A stretch of DNA of 64,000 nt from Streptomyces sp. H27-H1. Its GTDB lineage: Bacteria; Actinomycetota; Actinomycetes; Streptomycetales; Streptomycetaceae. The DNA lies in the NCBI RefSeq assembly GCF_026627445.1, contig NZ_JAPNLJ010000011.1:1-64000 (forward strand). Direction: 5' to 3'. The translations under genes and the position numbers were made by a program. The stretch's first letter is position 1. Each line of letters begins with the position of its first letter. This document shows, one piece after another, positions 47,516-55,966 of the stretch. The notes below the pieces were generated by a model, which had not been told where the DNA came from, made no database searches, and was given only the letters and a program-made list of their open reading frames with translations.

Positions 47516-48511
47516 TCAGCCCACCGGCGTGAGCAGGGCGTCCGCGATGGCCGTGCGGGCGTACAGGACCGAGCGGCCGGCGCGGTGGCCGGTGACCAGG
47601 CCCGCGTCGCGCAGGGCCGTGAGGTGCTGGGAGACCGCGGCGGCGGACAGGCCGCTGTGCCGGGCCAGTTGGGTGGTGGAGGCCGGGGTGTCGAGTTCGG
47701 CGAGCAGCATCGTCCGGGAGCGGCCCAGTACGGCGGCCACCGCATCGGAGGCCTTGGTGGCGCGGGGCTCCCAGAGGGTGCCGATCCCCCGGGCCGGGTA
47801 GGCCAGTTGGAGCGGATCGGGGGCCACCGAGCGGGTCAGGATCCGGGGCCAGGCGAAGGCGGAGGGCACGAGCAGCAGTCCGGCGCCGGTCTGGTCGCGG
47901 GTCAGCGCGCAGTGCCTACGGACCATGCGCAGGGTTCCGGAGTCCCAGCTGACGGTGTCGTGGAGCTCGTTGAGGACATGCGCGGAGCCGTGCTCGGCGA
48001 CCTGCCGGGCCCGGTGGAACACATCGGCTTCGAGGAGCTGGCGGACCCGGGGCCAGTAGGGCGCGAGTGCGAGTTCCCAGTAGGTCTGGATCTCGTCGGT
48101 GACCTTCTCCAGTACGGCCTCGGGGTCCTCGTGGAGCAGCCGCAGGCGCGCCGCCGCGCGGTCCGACGGACGGCACTTCGCCGCGATCGTGGCCAGGTCC
48201 GCGCGCACGTTCCGCGGACTGCTGCCGCGGATGGCCGCCAGCTCGGCGGCCAGTTCCGGGAAGGGGCCGGCTGGGGTCGGGTTGAGGAAGTCCGCGAGGT
48301 AGCCGGCGCCCGGGATCAGGGCGGCGAGCCAGCCCCGGTCCAGGCCCGCGCTCAGCAGCCGGGGCCGTACCTGCGCGGCCCAGCGGCGGTGCAGCGGCGC
48401 ATCGGCCTCGACGTTCAGCAGCCGGAAGCTGGTGACGACCTCCCACATCGGCGACACCGCGAAGCGGGTCTGCGCCAGGTCGGCTGCGGAGAAGTTCAGT
48501 TCGTATTCCAT
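47516..48511 (-). CDS. ArsR-type winged-helix regulator with DUF5937
   Basis: A 331-residue protein. The first 200 residues are the DUF5937 sensor (NFSAADLAQTRFAVSPMWEV, and a typical FLNPTPAGPFPELAAELAAI block). The C-terminal 85 residues hold the ArsR-like winged helix with recognition segment GLSAAAVSQHLTALRDAGLV and wing TGHRAGRSVLYAR. It lacks the metal-binding Cys of ArsR/SmtB. It is divergent from an MFS exporter gene across 73 bases, a common pairing, and probably represses that gene. The gap holds the AT-rich patch CTTAATCAATAGG. Confidence 0.88.
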   Translation of the reverse strand: MEYELNFSAADLAQTRFAVSPMWEVVTSFRLLNVEADAPLHRRWAAQVRPRLLSAGLDRGWLAALIPGAGYLADFLNPTPAGPFPELAAELAAIRGSSPRNVRADLATIAAKCRPSDRAAARLRLLHEDPEAVLEKVTDEIQTYWELALAPYWPRVRQLLEADVFHRARQVAEHGSAHVLNELHDTVSWDSGTLRMVRRHCALTRDQTGAGLLLVPSAFAWPRILTRSVAPDPLQLAYPARGIGTLWEPRATKASDAVAAVLGRSRTMLLAELDTPASTTQLARHSGLSAAAVSQHLTALRDAGLVTGHRAGRSVLYARTAIADALLTPVG

Positions 48512-48584
48512 GGCCCTGCCCCCATTGGATTCGGCCCCACCTTAATCAATAGGACCCGCGGCCGTCCCGGCGCAGGCTCCTGCC

Positions 48585-49775
48585 ATGCCCTCCTCCTTCC
48601 GCGGACTGCCGCCCCTCGTCTGGACCCTCTTCGCCGGTACGGTCGTCAACCGGCTCGGCTACCTCGTCACCCCGTTCCTGGTCTTCCTGCTCGCCGACCG
48701 GGGCATCACCGGATCCGACATCTCCTTCGTGCTCGGCGCGCTCGGCGCCGGCAACCTGCTCGGCCCGGCCATCGGCGGCTTGCTGGCCGACCGGATCGGC
48801 CGCCGGCCGACCATGCTGATCGGGCTCGTGGGCTCCGCCGTCGCCCAGGGCGCGCTGTTCCTGGCCCCGGGGATCTGGACGATGGCCGCGGCGGCCCTGC
48901 TGCTCAGCACCGCCGGCGCCACCGTCGGGCCCGCCGCGTACGCGCTGCTGGCCGACGCGGTGGACACCGGCTGGCGGCAGCGGGCGTACGCCCTGTTCGG
49001 CTGGGGCGTCAACATCGGCACGGCCGTCGCCGGAGTCCTCGGCGGCTTCCTGGCCGCGCACGGGTACTGGCTGCTCTTCGCCGTCGACGCCGGTACGGCG
49101 CTCGTCTACGCGACCGTGGTCGCGACCCGGCTGCGCGAACCGGCCCGCACCGCTCCGGCCAAGGCCGCGGGCCTGGGCTACGGGGTCGTCCTGCGCGACC
49201 GGCTGCTGCTCGCCCTGCTCCCGCTGCTCGGGATCCAGCTGTTCGTGTACTCGCTGACCGAGGTGGCGCTGCCGCTGGCCGTCCGCGACAGCGGGCTCTC
49301 GCCGGCCGTGTACGGGGCCCTGGCGGCGGTCAACGCCGTGCTGGTGGTGGCCCTGCAGCCGTTCGTGACGGCCAGGCTGTCGGGACTGCCGCAACTGCCC
49401 GTGCAGGCTGCGGGCAGCGCCCTGATCGCCGCCGGAGTGGCGCTGACCGGCCTCGCGGACTCCGTCACCGGGTACGTGGTCTCGGTGGTGGTCTGGTCGC
49501 TCGGCGAGGTGGCCGTGGCCGGGATCGCGGCCTCCCTGGTCGCCGACCTGGCTCCGGCCGACGCCCGGGGCCGCTACCAGGGCGCCTTCAGCTGGACCTG
49601 GGGCATGTCCCGCTTCGCCGCCCTCACCCTGGGCGTCGCCCTCTACACCGGGGCCGGGGCGGCCGCCCTGTGGTGGGGCTCCCTCGCGGCCGGCCTGTTG
49701 GCCGCGGTGACGATCCTGGGCCTGCACACCCGCATCGAGGCCCGCACGAAGCAGGACCACGGGCTGGCTGCGTAG
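48585..49775 (+). CDS. MFS efflux transporter
   Basis: A 396-residue major facilitator with about twelve membrane segments. The loop 2-3 motif is GGLLADRIGRRPTMLIGLVG, and other segments include FGWGVNIGTAVAGVLGGFLA and LVADLAPADARGRYQGAFSW. The pattern is that of MdtG/YfcJ-type drug or metabolite exporters. It is divergent from, and likely controlled by, the ArsR/DUF5937 regulator. ATG 48585 is used; AGGCTCCTGCC upstream is a weak ribosome site. Confidence 0.88.
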   Translation: MPSSFRGLPPLVWTLFAGTVVNRLGYLVTPFLVFLLADRGITGSDISFVLGALGAGNLLGPAIGGLLADRIGRRPTMLIGLVGSAVAQGALFLAPGIWTMAAAALLLSTAGATVGPAAYALLADAVDTGWRQRAYALFGWGVNIGTAVAGVLGGFLAAHGYWLLFAVDAGTALVYATVVATRLREPARTAPAKAAGLGYGVVLRDRLLLALLPLLGIQLFVYSLTEVALPLAVRDSGLSPAVYGALAAVNAVLVVALQPFVTARLSGLPQLPVQAAGSALIAAGVALTGLADSVTGYVVSVVVWSLGEVAVAGIAASLVADLAPADARGRYQGAFSWTWGMSRFAALTLGVALYTGAGAAALWWGSLAAGLLAAVTILGLHTRIEARTKQDHGLAA

Positions 49776-49789
49776 GCCCGGCCGCAGCA

Positions 49790-50233
49790 CTAGACGGGCT
49801 CGATACGGATGGGGTGCGCACCCAGGAGGCGCTTCATGTCATCCACATCGGAGGTGAGTACAGCCACCTCCTCGCCGCGCTGCACACACTGGAGCGCCAC
49901 TGCGGCAAGGACGGAGTCGATGGCGTATTTGTGACCGTGCAAACCCGCATGCGTCAGAAGTTCCTGCGCAACCGAAGTGAGGGGTTCATCGAGATAGACG
50001 ACCTCAACCCTCGACAACGTCCAGTCCCATGCCTTGGCCCGCGCCCCAGCCCGCGGGTCCCAGGCTTCCAAGAGAGTAAGTGCCGACGTGACGACACGGA
50101 TCTCTGCCTGCGATGAGGCTTTGACGAAGAGACCGAGCGTTGCGTCTCCGCGCGTGACCTTGGAGAGGGCCTCGCAGTCGAACACGAACGTGCGGCGGCG
50201 CTTGGGTAGCCGCCGCGGGGGGCGAGGGGTCAC
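49790..50233 (-). CDS. PIN-domain toxin (VapC-like)
   Basis: A 147-residue PIN-domain protein. Acidic residues of the RNase centre are Asp in FVFDCEALSKV, Glu in LTLLEAW, Asp in HGHKYAIDSVLAAVAL and Asp in VLTSDVDDMKRL. The N-terminus is Arg/Pro-rich. PIN toxins cleave RNA and are held inactive by a partner. GTG 50233 overlaps the antitoxin stop by 4 bases (GTGA). It is probably a working toxin-antitoxin pair; its target RNA is unknown. Confidence 0.85.
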   Translation of the reverse strand: MTPRPPRRLPKRRRTFVFDCEALSKVTRGDATLGLFVKASSQAEIRVVTSALTLLEAWDPRAGARAKAWDWTLSRVEVVYLDEPLTSVAQELLTHAGLHGHKYAIDSVLAAVALQCVQRGEEVAVLTSDVDDMKRLLGAHPIRIEPV

Positions 50234-50541
50234 GCGGCCTGCTCCGACCGATCAGCTCGGGCCTCAGTGGCCTGTTCGGCCTTTGTGGTCTCTTGGACCC
50301 GTCGCTCGTCGTGCCAGGCATCGATCGCTGCGATGCGGTCGATCACAGCCTCGTAGGCTGCGTCATCGTAGGGGCCGTACTCCGTCTCCAGCATGTCTGC
50401 GAGTTCACCCAGCTTTTCCCCCGCGTCCCTGCGCGCTGCCGCTTCGGCGATCCACGCCGACACACCCCGCGCGTCCACCCGGGACCGGATCGACTCCAGG
50501 AGCTCTTCAGGCACGGTGATCGTGATCTTCTTCGTGGCCAT
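50230..50541 (-). CDS. Antitoxin of the PIN-domain pair (RHH type)
   Basis: A 103-residue protein. The N-terminus MATKKITITVPEELLESIRS is a ribbon-helix-helix DNA-binding region, and the acidic C-terminus (LETEYGPYDDAAYEAVIDRI) should wrap the toxin. It precedes the PIN gene and overlaps it by 4 bases, the usual order, and would repress the pair. ATG 50541 is used. Confidence 0.88.
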   Translation of the reverse strand: MATKKITITVPEELLESIRSRVDARGVSAWIAEAAARRDAGEKLGELADMLETEYGPYDDAAYEAVIDRIAAIDAWHDERRVQETTKAEQATEARADRSEQAA

Positions 50542-50606
50542 ACATCGAGTATGACTCGCCTGCGAGGGGCCCGTCCAGCCCTCGAAGAGGTGAAGCCGCC
50601 GACCGC

Positions 50607-53081
50607 CTACGCCGGGAACCTGCGGTCCACCCAGCGGAAGGTGAACTCGATGAGGACGGCCGCGACGGTGGCGATGGCGACGGCGGTCCACGGCATCACC
50701 GTTCCCTCCAGCTTGAGCTGGAAGAAGTCCTGGAGCCAGGGCACGACGAGCACGATCAGGAACGCCCCGCCCATCGCGCCGACCAGTCCGACCCGCCACC
50801 ACGTGTACGGGCGGGCGATGATCGCCAGGACCCACATCGAGGTCAGGAACAGCGCCAGCGTCGCCGCGCTGGTCTCGGCCTTGAGGGCGTCGGGGCCGGT
50901 GTAGTGGTGGCGGGCGATCACGTACGTCACGAAGGTGGCGACGGCGGCGACGACCCCGCCCGGAATCGCGTACCGCATCACGCGTTTCACGAAGTGCGGC
51001 CTGGCCCGCTCCTTGTTCGGCGCGAGGGCCAGGAAGAAGGCCGGGATGCCGATGGTCAGCGTGGACAGCAGTGTCAGATGGCGCGGCAGGAACGGGTACT
51101 CGACCTGGGAGCACACCACCAGGACCGCCAGCAGCACCGAGTAGACCGTCTTCGTGAGGAAGAGGGTGGCGACGCGGGTGATGTTGCCGATGACCCGGCG
51201 GCCCTCGGCCACCACCGACGGCAGGGTGGAGAAGCTGTTGTTCAGCAGCACGATCTGGGCCACGGCCCGGGTCGCCTCCGATCCCGAGCCCATGCTGACG
51301 CCGATGTCGGCGTCCTTGAGCGCGAGCACGTCGTTGACCCCGTCGCCGGTCATCGCGACCGTGTGGCCCTTGGACTGGAGGGCGGCGACCATGTCCCGCT
51401 TCTGCTGCGGGGTGACCCGGCCGAAGACCGCGTTCTCGTCGAGGACCTTGGCCATGCCTGCCTGCTCGGCGGGCAGATCGCGGGCGTCCACGGTGTTCTC
51501 GGCGCCGGGCAGGCCCAGCTTGCCGGCGACCGCGCCGACCGACACGGCGTTGTCCCCGGAGATGACCTTGGTCTTGACCCCCTGGTCCTCGAAGTAGCGC
51601 AGGGTGTCGGCGGCATCGGGGCGCAGCCGTTGCTCCAGGACGACGAGGGCGGTCGGCCTGACCCCGGTGGCCACGGCCGGGTCGTCGAGTTCGCGGGCGG
51701 CCCGGCCGAGCAGGAGGACCCGTAGGCCCTGCTCGTTGAGCTCGTTGATCTCCTCCAGGGCCGGGTCGCCGGCCGGGAGCAGTACGTCGGGGGCGCCGAG
51801 CAGCCAGGTGTTGTTCTCGCCGTCGCCCTCGCTGAAGCTGGCGCCGCTGTACTTGCGGGCGGAGGAGAAGGGCAGCGATTCGGTGCAGCGCCACTCGGCG
51901 CTGTCGGGGTAGGCGTCGATGATCGCCTGGAGGCTGGCGTTGGGGCGCGGGTCGCTCTCGCCGAGGGCGCCGAGGACCTTCTTGACGTACGCGGCGTCCG
52001 CGCCGCCGAGCGGGCGGCACTCGGTGACGTCCATGCCGCCCTCGGTGAGGGTGCCGGTCTTGTCGAGGCAGACCACGTCCACGCGGGCGAGCCCCTCGAT
52101 GGCGGGCAGCTCCTGGACCAGGCACTGCTTGCGGCCGAGCCGGATGACGCCGATGGCGAAGGCGACGGAGGTGAGGAGTACGAGGCCTTCGGGAATCATC
52201 GGGACGATGCCGCCGACGGTGCGGGCGATGGCGTCCTTGAGGTTGTTGTCCTTGACGATCAGCTGACTGATGATCAACCCGATGGAGGTCGGGATCATCA
52301 TCCAGGTGACGTACTTGAGGATGGTGGAGATGCCGGAGCGCAGCTCGGAGTGGACGAGCGTGAAGCGGGAGGCCTCTTCGGCGAGCTGGGCGGCGTAGGC
52401 CTCGCGGCCGACCTTGGTGGCGGTGAAGGCGCCGCCGCCGGCGACGACGAACGAGCCGGACATCACCGGGTCGCCGGGCTTCTTCAGGACGGGGTCGGCC
52501 TCGCCGGTGAGGAGCGATTCGTCGATCTCCAGGCCGTCGGCCTCGCCGACGAGCCCGTCGACGACGACCTTGTCGCCGGGGCCGAGCTCGATGACGTCGT
52601 CGAGGACGATCTCGGAGGTGGAGATCTCGGCGGTGCGGCCGTCGCGGCGGACGCTGGGCTTGGCCTCGCCGATGACGGCGAGGCCGTCGAGGGTCTTCTT
52701 GGCCCGCATCTCCTGGATGATGCCGATGCCGGTGTTCGCGATGATCACGAAGCCGAAGAGGCTGTCCTGGATCGGCGCGACGCAGAGCATGACCACCCAC
52801 AGGACGCCGATGATGGCGTTGAAGCGGGTGAAGACGTTGGCGCGGACGATCTCCGAGGTGGAGCGGCTGCTGCGGACGGGCACGTCGTTGACGGCTCCGC
52901 GGGCGACGCGCTCGGCGACCTCGGCGGTGGTCAGGCCCGCCGGCTTGAACCGGGGGGCCGGCGGCTTGATCGGGTGTACGGGATCCAGCTCGGCCCCCGC
53001 GTCGATGGCGGTCCCGGCGGCCGCGCCACTGCCGCCGCCCGGCTCCGGCCCATCTGCTTCGATCCTCGCCCGCTGCGTCAT
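50607..53081 (-). CDS. Cation-translocating P-type ATPase (CtpE-like)
   Basis: An 824-residue P-type ATPase. Phosphorylation site VCLDKTGTLTEG, TM4 motif MIPEGLVLLTSVAFA, hinge TGDGVNDVLALKDADIG, and actuator IDESLLTGEADPVLKK are all intact. The TM4 PEG and the overall length match the actinobacterial CtpE family, linked to calcium uptake in mycobacteria. The first 60 residues are a soluble tail with Pro (HPIKPPAPRFKP). ATG 53081. It lies downstream of the toxin-antitoxin pair in the same direction but is separated by a promoter-sized gap upstream. Confidence 0.88.
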   Translation of the reverse strand: MTQRARIEADGPEPGGGSGAAAGTAIDAGAELDPVHPIKPPAPRFKPAGLTTAEVAERVARGAVNDVPVRSSRSTSEIVRANVFTRFNAIIGVLWVVMLCVAPIQDSLFGFVIIANTGIGIIQEMRAKKTLDGLAVIGEAKPSVRRDGRTAEISTSEIVLDDVIELGPGDKVVVDGLVGEADGLEIDESLLTGEADPVLKKPGDPVMSGSFVVAGGGAFTATKVGREAYAAQLAEEASRFTLVHSELRSGISTILKYVTWMMIPTSIGLIISQLIVKDNNLKDAIARTVGGIVPMIPEGLVLLTSVAFAIGVIRLGRKQCLVQELPAIEGLARVDVVCLDKTGTLTEGGMDVTECRPLGGADAAYVKKVLGALGESDPRPNASLQAIIDAYPDSAEWRCTESLPFSSARKYSGASFSEGDGENNTWLLGAPDVLLPAGDPALEEINELNEQGLRVLLLGRAARELDDPAVATGVRPTALVVLEQRLRPDAADTLRYFEDQGVKTKVISGDNAVSVGAVAGKLGLPGAENTVDARDLPAEQAGMAKVLDENAVFGRVTPQQKRDMVAALQSKGHTVAMTGDGVNDVLALKDADIGVSMGSGSEATRAVAQIVLLNNSFSTLPSVVAEGRRVIGNITRVATLFLTKTVYSVLLAVLVVCSQVEYPFLPRHLTLLSTLTIGIPAFFLALAPNKERARPHFVKRVMRYAIPGGVVAAVATFVTYVIARHHYTGPDALKAETSAATLALFLTSMWVLAIIARPYTWWRVGLVGAMGGAFLIVLVVPWLQDFFQLKLEGTVMPWTAVAIATVAAVLIEFTFRWVDRRFPA

Positions 53082-53163
53082 GCTTTCGACGGTAAAGGGC
53101 GATTCAACCCCGCACCCGCCGAGAAGTACGAAGATCCGACTTCCGGATGAGCCAAATCCTCCT

Positions 53164-53188
53164 CCGGTAGCCCCTTACGGGCTACCGG
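53164..53188. terminator. Hairpin downstream of the DUF2530 gene
   Basis: CCGGTAGCCC and GGGCTACCGG pair perfectly over 10 bp with a 5-nt loop. It lies in the 218-base gap between the DUF2530 gene and the P-type ATPase start, so it may end the DUF2530 transcript. Confidence 0.6.
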
Positions 53189-53299
53189 ACGCCCCGGAGG
53201 GGGACGCGGGATGCCCGGACGAGCCCGCGCAGCGGACCGCCAGGGGCGCGGGGCGCTGCGCGACCAGCCACAGCCTGCCCGCGATCCGAAAGAGACGGC

Positions 53300-53599
53300 C
53301 TAGCCTGCCCGGGGTGCGGGGCCGGCCTGTTCCCCCTCGTTCCCCGCGGCCAGCGCATCGGCGTGGCGCTTCAGCGCCGCATCGCGACCGCGGACGTACC
53401 AGAGGCCGACCAGGCCGAGGACTCCGCCGAGCGCGCAGGTCCAGACCCACCACAGCATGCCCCGGTCAGCGAACCACCCGCAGAAGGGGAGCTGGAAGAG
53501 GAAGAGGGCGAACCACAGGATCGTGCCGCCGGTCACGGTGGCGACGATCGGACCCTCAAGGGGCTCGGGGGCCTCGTGCTGCGCAGTCCATTTCGCCAT
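53300..53599 (-). CDS. DUF2530 membrane protein
   Basis: A 99-residue protein with two membrane segments (GPIVATVTGGTILWFALFLF and LWWVWTCALGGVLGLVGLWY) and a cytoplasmic tail (RDAALKRHADALAAG). It has the DUF2530 pattern, a small actinobacterial membrane family of unknown role often next to NCS2 permeases or MarR genes. ATG 53599 is the family start (MAKWTAQHEAPEPLEGP); the upstream extension to 53662 is not supported. It is divergent from the purine permease. Confidence 0.88.
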   Translation of the reverse strand: MAKWTAQHEAPEPLEGPIVATVTGGTILWFALFLFQLPFCGWFADRGMLWWVWTCALGGVLGLVGLWYVRGRDAALKRHADALAAGNEGEQAGPAPRAG

Positions 53600-53735
53600 G
53601 GGGCCAAGTCTAGGCCGGTCGGCGGAGGGTCTACGCGCGGAGATAGACGCCCCTTCGTTCATGTGTTCATACTGAAACGGTTTGGGCTTGGCCCGTTTTC
53701 ATCGTACGAAACCACCACTGAGGACCAGGACCCCC

Positions 53736-55142
53736 ATGAGCACGTCGGCCCCCGTGGACCGCTACTTCAAGATCTCCGAGCGCGGCTCGACCATCGGCCG
53801 CGAGGTCCGCGGCGGCTTCGCCACCTTCTTCGCGATGGCCTACATCATCGTGCTGAACCCGATCATCCTGGGCAGCGCGAAGGACATGTACGGGCACCAG
53901 CTCGACGGCGGCCAGCTGGTCACCGCCACCGTCCTGACCGCCGCCTTCACCACCCTCCTGATGGGTGTGATCGGCAACGTCCCGATCGCACTCGCGGCCG
54001 GACTCGGCGTCAACACCGTCGTCGCCCTCCAGCTCGCCCCGCGCATGAGCTGGCCCGACGCCATGGGCATGGTCGTCCTGGCCGGCTTCCTGGTGATGCT
54101 GCTGGTCGCCACCGGCCTGCGCGAGCGGGTCATGAACGCCGTCCCGCTCGGCCTGCGCAAGGGCATCGCGATCGGCATCGGCCTGTTCATCATGCTGATC
54201 GGCCTGGTCGACTCGGGCTTCATCACCCGGATGCCGGACCTCGCGCACACCACGGTCCCGCTCCAGCTCGGCGGCAACGGCCACCTGCACGGCTGGCCCG
54301 TCCTGATCTTCGTGGTCGGCGTCCTGCTGACGCTGACCCTGATCATCCGCAAGACCCCCGGCGCGATCCTGATCTCCATCGTGGCCATGACCGTCGCCGG
54401 CCTCGTGGTCCAGCTGATCACCGAGCTCCCTGCCACGGCCTGGGGCCTGACGGTCCCGGAGTGGCCGGGCAACCCGGTGGCCGCGCCCGACTTCGGCCTC
54501 ATCGGCCAGGTCAGCCTGTTCGGCGGCTTCGGCAAGGTCGGCATGCTGACCGGCGTCCTCTTCGTGTTCACCGTGCTGCTGTCCTGCTTCTTCGACGCGA
54601 TGGGAACCATCCTGGGCGTCGGCGACGAGGCGAAGCTGACGAAGCCGGACGGCTCCTTCCCCGGCATCAACCGGGTGCTGTTCGTGGACGGCATGGCCGT
54701 CGCCGCGGGCGGCGCCTCCTCCTCCTCGGCCACCACCTGCTTCGTGGAGTCCACCGCGGGCGTCGGCGAGGGCGCCAGGACGGGCTTGGCGAACATCGTG
54801 ACGGGCGGCCTCTTCGCCGTGTCGCTGTTCCTCACGCCGCTCGCCACGATGGTCCCCTCACAGGCCGCCACCCCCGCCCTCATCGCGGTCGGCTTCCTGA
54901 TCATGGCCGGCTCGGTCAGGGACATCGACTGGAACGACTTCACCATCGCCGTCCCGGCCTTCCTGGCCATGGTGATGATGCCGTTCACGTACTCGATCAC
55001 CAACGGCATCGGCATCGGCTTCGTGGCCTTCTCCGTGCTGCGGCTGGCGACCGGCCGGGGCCGCGAGGTCCCGGGGGCCATGTACGTGGTCTCGGCGGTC
55101 TTCGTCTTCTACTACGCGATGCCGGCGCTGGGCCTCACGTAG
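53736..55142 (+). CDS. NCS2-family purine permease (AzgA-like)
   Basis: A 468-residue transporter with about 13 membrane segments. AzgA-type blocks: REVRGGFATFFAMAYIIVLN, AAGLGVNTVVALQLAPRMSW, NAVPLGLRKGIAIGIGLFIM, and SCFFDAMGTILGVGDEAKLT with GINRVLFVDGMAVAAGGASS and CFVESTAGVGEGARTGLANI. It imports adenine, guanine or hypoxanthine with protons. ATG 53736 fits the family start (MSTSAPVDRYFKISERGST). Upstream, GAAACGG/CCGTTTTC (53674-53700) makes a small inverted repeat. No purine riboswitch is visible. Confidence 0.92.
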   Translation: MSTSAPVDRYFKISERGSTIGREVRGGFATFFAMAYIIVLNPIILGSAKDMYGHQLDGGQLVTATVLTAAFTTLLMGVIGNVPIALAAGLGVNTVVALQLAPRMSWPDAMGMVVLAGFLVMLLVATGLRERVMNAVPLGLRKGIAIGIGLFIMLIGLVDSGFITRMPDLAHTTVPLQLGGNGHLHGWPVLIFVVGVLLTLTLIIRKTPGAILISIVAMTVAGLVVQLITELPATAWGLTVPEWPGNPVAAPDFGLIGQVSLFGGFGKVGMLTGVLFVFTVLLSCFFDAMGTILGVGDEAKLTKPDGSFPGINRVLFVDGMAVAAGGASSSSATTCFVESTAGVGEGARTGLANIVTGGLFAVSLFLTPLATMVPSQAATPALIAVGFLIMAGSVRDIDWNDFTIAVPAFLAMVMMPFTYSITNGIGIGFVAFSVLRLATGRGREVPGAMYVVSAVFVFYYAMPALGLT

Positions 55143-55185
55143 CCCCTCGGCAGTACCCGCGGTCGGAACCCACAAGTCGGAACCC

Positions 55186-55227
55186 GGAGAGGTTCTACGG
55201 GCTCAGGTGAGCCCGTAGAACCTCTCC
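55186..55227. repeat. Perfect 20-bp palindrome across the end of the RHH gene
   Basis: GGAGAGGTTCTACGGGCTCA and its exact complement (55186-55205 with 55208-55227) have only a 2-nt centre. The right arm is the last codons of the RHH gene, and the stop codon sits at the centre. It can serve as a terminator for both convergent genes. Two direct copies of GTCGGAACCC precede it. Confidence 0.9.
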
Positions 55228-55385
55228 GTCTCGTCGACGGCCGCCTTGAAGCGTTCGTCGAAGTCGTCGCGAATGAGCGTCCGGACCACATAGTCCTGGA
55301 CGCTCATTCCTCGTTTGGCGGCATGAGTCCGGAGCCTGTCGAGGAGCTCCCCGTCTATGCGCATGCTCAGCACATGTGTCCCCAT
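55203..55385 (-). CDS. Small ribbon-helix-helix-like protein
   Basis: A 60-residue protein, MGTHVLSMRIDGELLDRLRT...RGMSVQDYVVRTLIRDD, with a ribbon-helix-helix DNA-binding pattern, like antitoxins or CopG-type regulators. The tail (DERFKAAVDETERFYGLT) is acidic. ATG 55385 is chosen over an upstream GTG/ATG because similarity starts there. No toxin gene is adjacent. The last codons form one arm of a perfect palindrome. Confidence 0.7.
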   Translation of the reverse strand: MGTHVLSMRIDGELLDRLRTHAAKRGMSVQDYVVRTLIRDDFDERFKAAVDETERFYGLT

Positions 55386-55479
55386 GCCGAAAGAGTCGGG
55401 GCACAGGGCATGGACGCGTGTCACTTTCCGGAGCCGACTCACCCGTACGAGTGACACCGGATAATGGTGTTCCTTAGGA

Positions 55480-55497
55480 AGAGTAATGAGTTACTCT
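55480..55497. promoter_or_regulatory. Palindromic operator candidate before the MarR gene
   Basis: AGAGTAA-TGAG-TTACTCT ends 7 bases before the MarR start, next to a second small palindrome TTCCTTAGGAA (55470-55480). The place is fitting for MarR autorepression. Confidence 0.65.
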
Positions 55498-55504
55498 AAA
55501 GAAC

Positions 55505-55942
55505 ATGCATGACCTTTCCCATGGCGACGACGCCTCCGCCGTGAACGACCTCCGCTCCGCCGTCATGCGGCTGGGCCGGCGCCTCAAGCATCAGCGCGTC
55601 GACGAATCGCTGAGCCCGACCGAGATGTCGGTCCTCGGCACCCTCGCCCGCTGCGGCCAGGCCACCCCCGGTGAACTGGCACGGCGCGAGCACGTGCAGC
55701 CGCCGTCCATGACGCGCATCGTCGCGTTGCTGGAAGGCAAGGGACTGGTCACGCTGGAACCGCACCCCGACGACCGCCGCCAGAAGGTGGTCCGCCAGAC
55801 GGAGGAGGCCGAAGCGATGCTCGAAGAGAGCCGCCGCAAGCGCAACGCCTTCCTCGCCGGGCTAGCGGCCGAGCTGACCGAGGACGAATGGGCGAAGCTG
55901 CGCGAAGCCGCGCCCGTCCTGGACAAGCTCGCGCACCTATAG
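55505..55942 (+). CDS. MarR-family regulator
   Basis: A 145-residue MarR protein. The winged helix spans residues 35-100: LSPTEMSVLGTLARCGQATP, GELARREHVQPPSMTRIVAL, and wing LVTLEPHPDDRRQKVVRQTE. MarR repressors respond to phenolic or antibiotic-like ligands. The MFS exporter gene starts 24 bases after its stop, so the pair is one operon, and the AGAGTAA palindrome just before its start is a likely operator. ATG 55505. Confidence 0.92.
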   Translation: MHDLSHGDDASAVNDLRSAVMRLGRRLKHQRVDESLSPTEMSVLGTLARCGQATPGELARREHVQPPSMTRIVALLEGKGLVTLEPHPDDRRQKVVRQTEEAEAMLEESRRKRNAFLAGLAAELTEDEWAKLREAAPVLDKLAHL

Positions 55943-55966
55943 GAACGACGCCAGGAGGCGAACCTT

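Noticed and set aside
53674..53700. Purine riboswitch before the NCS2 permease
   Set aside because: Only a short GAAACGG/CCGTTTTC inverted repeat is present; the conserved core of a purine riboswitch is not seen.
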